Source of the DNA: an uncultured Porphyromonadaceae bacterium
GTDB taxonomy: Bacteria; Bacteroidota; Bacteroidia; Bacteroidales; Muribaculaceae
Reading direction: 5' to 3'
NCBI GenBank assembly: GCA_902489275.1
Contig: CABTZK010000011.1
Coordinates: 1 to 55,722 of the forward strand
DNA: 55,722 nt
Part shown: piece by piece, positions 52,919 to 55,722 of the stretch
Layout of the letters: every line of letters starts with the position of its first letter
Position numbering within the stretch: the first letter of the stretch is position 1
Translations under genes and position numbers: made by a program
Notes under the pieces: model-generated
What the model saw: the letters and a program-made list of their open reading frames with translations, nothing else
What the model was told of the DNA's origin: nothing
Databases searched by the model: none

Positions 52919-54037
52919 TCACAGGAGTTTCATGCGCCAGGTCAAGCCAAAGCTGACCATGACTTGCTTGTCGAGCAGCACGCCAGCGGAGTTGGTGTTG
53001 TCGCCAAAACTGTAGTAGCCGTTGGCGTGAATGCGCAATTTGTCATTCCCCAAGGGGAAATACTCGACGCCTGCCGAGATGTTGTCGAGGCGAGTGCCGT
53101 CGAGCAGGAGTGCGTCGGCCTTGCTGCCCGAGCGGTTCTCCTCGTGGGCGTAGCGGGCGAAGAAGTGGAAGCGGCTCGATGGGTTGTAAAAGATTTTGGT
53201 TGCGATGGAGTAGTCGCGGAATAGGAACTTTTGCCCTCCGGCCGCACGGTTGAAGAGGTCCACGTCGATGCGGAACTGGTCTCCGAGGTCAAAACGATTG
53301 CCCAACACGATGCAATTCATGAATTTGCCAGGACAATATTCCAGCTCGTTGACGGACCAAATCGAGCGATAAAAGCCATATTGCCCAAACCACATCAGGT
53401 TGTAGGCATACATGTCGGCTGGCTTTCCCGTGGCGCTGTGGTAGGCGCTGCCGAGGGGGCTGGTGCAAGCCTGCGCGATAAAGACGCTTTTTTGACTGTC
53501 GGTCGTGAAAATCAGGTTGGCGCCCCACTGGTAGCAGGGAAGATGATAGGCAAACTCGCACACCTGGTAGCTGTCGATGGGCGTGGGGTCATATTCCCAG
53601 CTGCCCAGCCCCACAATCCACTTGCCCGCCAGCGCCGCAAAATGGCTGTTGAGGTCGTAGCGCAGGTAGAGCCAGTCGGTAGCGTCAAAAAACGTCTTGT
53701 CCTTGTTGATGCCATTGAGCCGCTGGCGATACTTGTAAGAGAATTTCTCGTTGAGGTTGCCCTCGACGAAAATATCGGCAATGTCGCCTTGGAATCCTGT
53801 GCCCTCTTTTTGCTTCTCGCCATCAACGGCAGTGTAGATATAGCTTGCGCGAGCCTCTAATGTGACGTTGACCGGAGCCTTCTCGGGGGCTTTCACGGGG
53901 GTGCTGGCTGGCACTTCATCGGGAGTATTGCCACTGGCCTCCTCGGGATGTAAATTGGGCATGAGGCCGTCAGCGCTTGCCGTGAGGCAGGTGATGAGCG
54001 CCAAACTTAAAAGGGAAATTCTCATGATCTTCATCAT
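52919..54037 (-). CDS. Porin-like outer-membrane protein
   Basis: A 372-residue exported protein: signal peptide MMKIMRISLLSLALITCLTA followed by a Pro/Ala/Thr-rich linker (PDEVPASTPVKAPEKAPVN) and a barrel of amphipathic strands (SYIYTAVDGEKQKEGTGFQG, FSYKYRQRLNG, FRIDVDLFNRAAGGQKFLF) as in the phosphate-selective porin O/P family of Bacteroidota. The end, LTWRMKLL, lacks a terminal Phe. Substrate unknown. Confidence 0.78.
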   Translation of the reverse strand: MMKIMRISLLSLALITCLTASADGLMPNLHPEEASGNTPDEVPASTPVKAPEKAPVNVTLEARASYIYTAVDGEKQKEGTGFQGDIADIFVEGNLNEKFSYKYRQRLNGINKDKTFFDATDWLYLRYDLNSHFAALAGKWIVGLGSWEYDPTPIDSYQVCEFAYHLPCYQWGANLIFTTDSQKSVFIAQACTSPLGSAYHSATGKPADMYAYNLMWFGQYGFYRSIWSVNELEYCPGKFMNCIVLGNRFDLGDQFRIDVDLFNRAAGGQKFLFRDYSIATKIFYNPSSRFHFFARYAHEENRSGSKADALLLDGTRLDNISAGVEYFPLGNDKLRIHANGYYSFGDNTNSAGVLLDKQVMVSFGLTWRMKLL

Positions 54038-54109
54038 TGTCTATCTTTATTTTGTTGCAGGAAAGCCGGCCTGGTGGTTGCAATGCTGGAGGGTAAAAAC
54101 GCCGAGCCC

Positions 54110-55105
54110 TTATCGGCTGGACAGGCGCAGGAATTTCTTCTTCTTCCACAATCCGTAGACGTTGGCCACCTCGTCGGAGGTCATGAATGAGGCAATGTCT
54201 TCTTTGCTCATGTAGTCGATGAGCTTTGAGAAATCGTCTTTGGAGAGCACTGACTCGATTTGCATGTGGGTTTTGCCAGAATAGCCACCAATCACCTCAT
54301 GCAGGGAAATGCCGCGCTTGATGTGATTGACTAAGTAGTCTTGCACCTTCTCATGCTCATCGGTAATGATGAATACCCTGATTTTGGAGTTGATACTGGC
54401 CATGAAATAGTTGAGAATCACGCCATTGAGCCATGTTCCGACTAAGCCAATCACGACCAGCTGCACAGGGTTAATCAAGATGGCTGTGAGGCAGATGGCG
54501 CCGCCCGATATGATGACCGATGTGCCTAAGCTGATGTGCATGTACTTGTTGATGATTTTAGCCAAGATGTCCAGGCCGCCCGTCGAGGCGTTGATGCTGA
54601 ACAGGATGCTTTGCGAGGCGCTCAAAATGAGCACAAAGCACAAGAGGTCAAAACACGGATTGGTGATTTCCTGCCCCGTGCCCTCAATGTAGGTGCTAAA
54701 CATGGAGTGTGCGCCCATTTCGGGGAAAGCAACCCCCAGCAGGTCAATCATGGGGCCCAGGATCAAGGCGCTATAGACCGTTTTCGCGCCAAAGTCCTTG
54801 CCGATAAGCAGGAAGGAGAGCACCAGCAGGATGGCGTTGATGACAAAGATGACTGTGCCGACCGACAGGAAAGGCATCAGCTTGGCAATCACAAGCGATA
54901 GACCCGTGATGGAGCCGACAATGAGCTTGCTGGGAATCAGGAAAAAATAAACGCCAAGCGAGGCGACAAACATGCCAGCGGTGATAATGAGCAACTCAAC
55001 CCAGAATTTCCGGGTCTTGATGACCTGGAGATCTTTTTTAAGGGCTTCTGCCGAAAACGCAGGCGCAGTGGACTTGCCATGAGAGGTGTCGTGGGTGATT
55101 GACAT
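54110..55105 (-). CDS. YitT family membrane protein (DUF161 and DUF2179)
   Basis: Start at 55105 gives 331 residues; a longer frame would extend towards the promoter. After a cytoplasmic leader come five to six membrane helices (about residues 38-250, with ITAGMFVASLGVYFFLIPSK and STGGLDILAKIINKYMHISL) and a C-terminal soluble DUF2179 domain (about 255-320, FIITDEHEKVQDYLVNHIKR, then GISLHEVIGGYSGK). Family role unknown. Transcribed alone. Confidence 0.92.
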   Translation of the reverse strand: MSITHDTSHGKSTAPAFSAEALKKDLQVIKTRKFWVELLIITAGMFVASLGVYFFLIPSKLIVGSITGLSLVIAKLMPFLSVGTVIFVINAILLVLSFLLIGKDFGAKTVYSALILGPMIDLLGVAFPEMGAHSMFSTYIEGTGQEITNPCFDLLCFVLILSASQSILFSINASTGGLDILAKIINKYMHISLGTSVIISGGAICLTAILINPVQLVVIGLVGTWLNGVILNYFMASINSKIRVFIITDEHEKVQDYLVNHIKRGISLHEVIGGYSGKTHMQIESVLSKDDFSKLIDYMSKEDIASFMTSDEVANVYGLWKKKKFLRLSSR

Positions 55106-55205
55106 AGGTGTTAGTTTAATAAGTAAATAATGGTGAAGCCGAGTGCACGTTAAGTGCAACTACAGATTCAGCTTCAAAAACAGCGTTTATAGATTATTGT
55201 GGGTG

Positions 55206-55236
55206 CAAATGTATTTTATTTTCCCGAAATGGCAAA
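55206..55236 (-). promoter_or_regulatory. Promoter of the yitT-type gene
   Basis: Minus strand TTTG (55233-55236), spacer 19, TACATTTG (55206-55213), an exact consensus match; leader about 95 bases. Confidence 0.75.
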
Positions 55237-55302
55237 GTGAAATTAAGGAAATTTGGTTATAAGTTTTTATTGATTTGTAAACCGCTTATTTTTAACAAGT
55301 TA

Positions 55303-55668
55303 TTTTGATTTTTAGAGATTTATAGGCTTTATTTTCAGAGTTCAGGTGATAGATTGTAACTAAAAATGTTAACTCGTGTGAAAATAATAAACTGAAAAGG
55401 TCAAAAAGAACGAAAACCGCAAGCTAATTAAATAAATTTTTCTTTAACCCAAATCGGTCATTAGGATTTCTCTGTGTCGTACGGCAAAGAGAAATCCTAA
55501 TGACCGATTTGGGTTGAACGAAAGACCGAGGGAAAAATTAAACTTTTCCACACCAAAGTGCGAATTCTTCAAAAATGTTTTGAGACCTCTGCAAAACCTT
55601 CTCTTCCTCTCATAAATTCACTTATAACCACATTAAATCTAAAAATAAAGCCTATCTAAGAATCAAAA
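55303..55668. mobile_element. Candidate small non-autonomous element with terminal inverted repeats
   Basis: TTTTGATTTTTAGA (55303-55316) plus TAGGCTTTATTTT (55323-55335) match, as reverse complement, AAAATAAAGCCTA (55642-55654) plus TCTAAGAATCAAAA (55655-55668): 26 of 27 positions, with a six-base insertion in the left copy. The pair brackets the 28-bp palindrome. No clear target-site duplication was found, so this is a suggestion. Confidence 0.3.
55446..55515. repeat. Perfect 28-bp inverted repeat with 14-base loop
   Basis: Arm 1 (55446-55473) begins AACCCAAATCGGTCATTAGG and arm 2 (55488-55515) is its exact reverse complement, ending CCTAATGACCGATTTGGGTT. The loop GTGTCGTACGGCAA holds the palindrome CGTACG. 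No T run follows on either strand, so it is not a standard terminator. Confidence 0.95.
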
Positions 55669-55722
55669 GGGGTTATATACCCCCTATTTAATATATATTT
55701 CTCCCTTATTTGAGAGAATTGG

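Larger units (their letters stand above)
55106..55722. other. 617-base AT-rich stretch without genes at the right end
   Basis: It contains the promoter at 55206-55236, a 28-bp perfect inverted repeat at 55446-55515, an inverted pair of about 27 bases flanking it (55303-55335 and 55642-55668) and a small GGGG/CCCC hairpin near 55669-55684. No reading frame with coding character was seen. The next gene lies beyond the window. Confidence 0.6.

Noticed and set aside
55106..55722. AT-rich gene-free region as a replication origin
   Set aside because: No cluster of DnaA boxes (TTATCCACA) is seen and no dnaA, dnaN or parA gene is in the window.

Overview
The window reads as chromosomal DNA from an anaerobic member of the Bacteroidales (Bacteroidota). 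The evidence is the gene families (TPP-riboswitch-controlled TonB receptor with PnuT, DUF6242, DUF6089 and DUF4954 proteins, three Skp/OmpH proteins beside BamA, RND efflux, MenA) and the promoters. At least fifteen genes are preceded by the Bacteroidota -7 box TAnnTTTG, often with a TTG or TTTG about 19-21 nt upstream, and Shine-Dalgarno sequences are generally absent. Base composition is moderate, which would suit Muribaculaceae or Prevotellaceae, but the family cannot be fixed from sequence reading alone.

Layout. 1-252: tail of an IS982-type transposase cut by the window edge. 299-2920: RNase Z, an unknown membrane protein and a divergent LpxA-like acyltransferase. 3017-8983: an RND efflux operon (adaptor, pump, outer-membrane factor). 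9283-13041: three overlapping genes for exported proteins of unknown role, divergent from menA (13126-14040). 14268-16414: an ABC transporter with a YtrA-type GntR regulator and a possible 20-residue membrane peptide. 16623-17435: nagB. 17759-19768: LemA and two TPM-domain proteins. 19782-23151: ComF, a nucleotide pyrophosphatase/phosphodiesterase, a YARHG protein and a secreted 17-residue-repeat protein. 23582-24781: nagA. 25466-25540: tRNA-His. 25646-31591: envelope cluster (three Skp/OmpH proteins, BamA, UppS, a DUF6089 barrel). 31699-33177: DUF6242 lipoprotein. 33502-37394: TPP riboswitch, thiamine TonB receptor, PnuT and PrmC. 37443-44799: two large secreted subtilases with dockerin-like ends. 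44961-55105: DUF4954, a lipoprotein, GuaA, an orphan Vsr nuclease, a Bax1-type protein, ArgS, a porin-like protein and a YitT-type protein. 55106-55722: no gene; it holds the yitT promoter, a perfect 28-bp inverted repeat and a flanking inverted repeat pair that may mark a small mobile element.

Most genes are housekeeping or envelope functions. NagA and NagB form the two successive steps of GlcNAc-6-P catabolism but sit in separate transcription units. BamA, Skp/OmpH and UppS serve outer-membrane and wall building. The thiamine operon imports thiamine across both membranes under TPP control. No defence island, prophage or CRISPR array is visible. The least explained items are the three-gene exported operon at 9283-13041, the repeat/YARHG pair, the altered LpxA paralogue, the tiny peptide after the GntR gene and the palindromic element at the right end.
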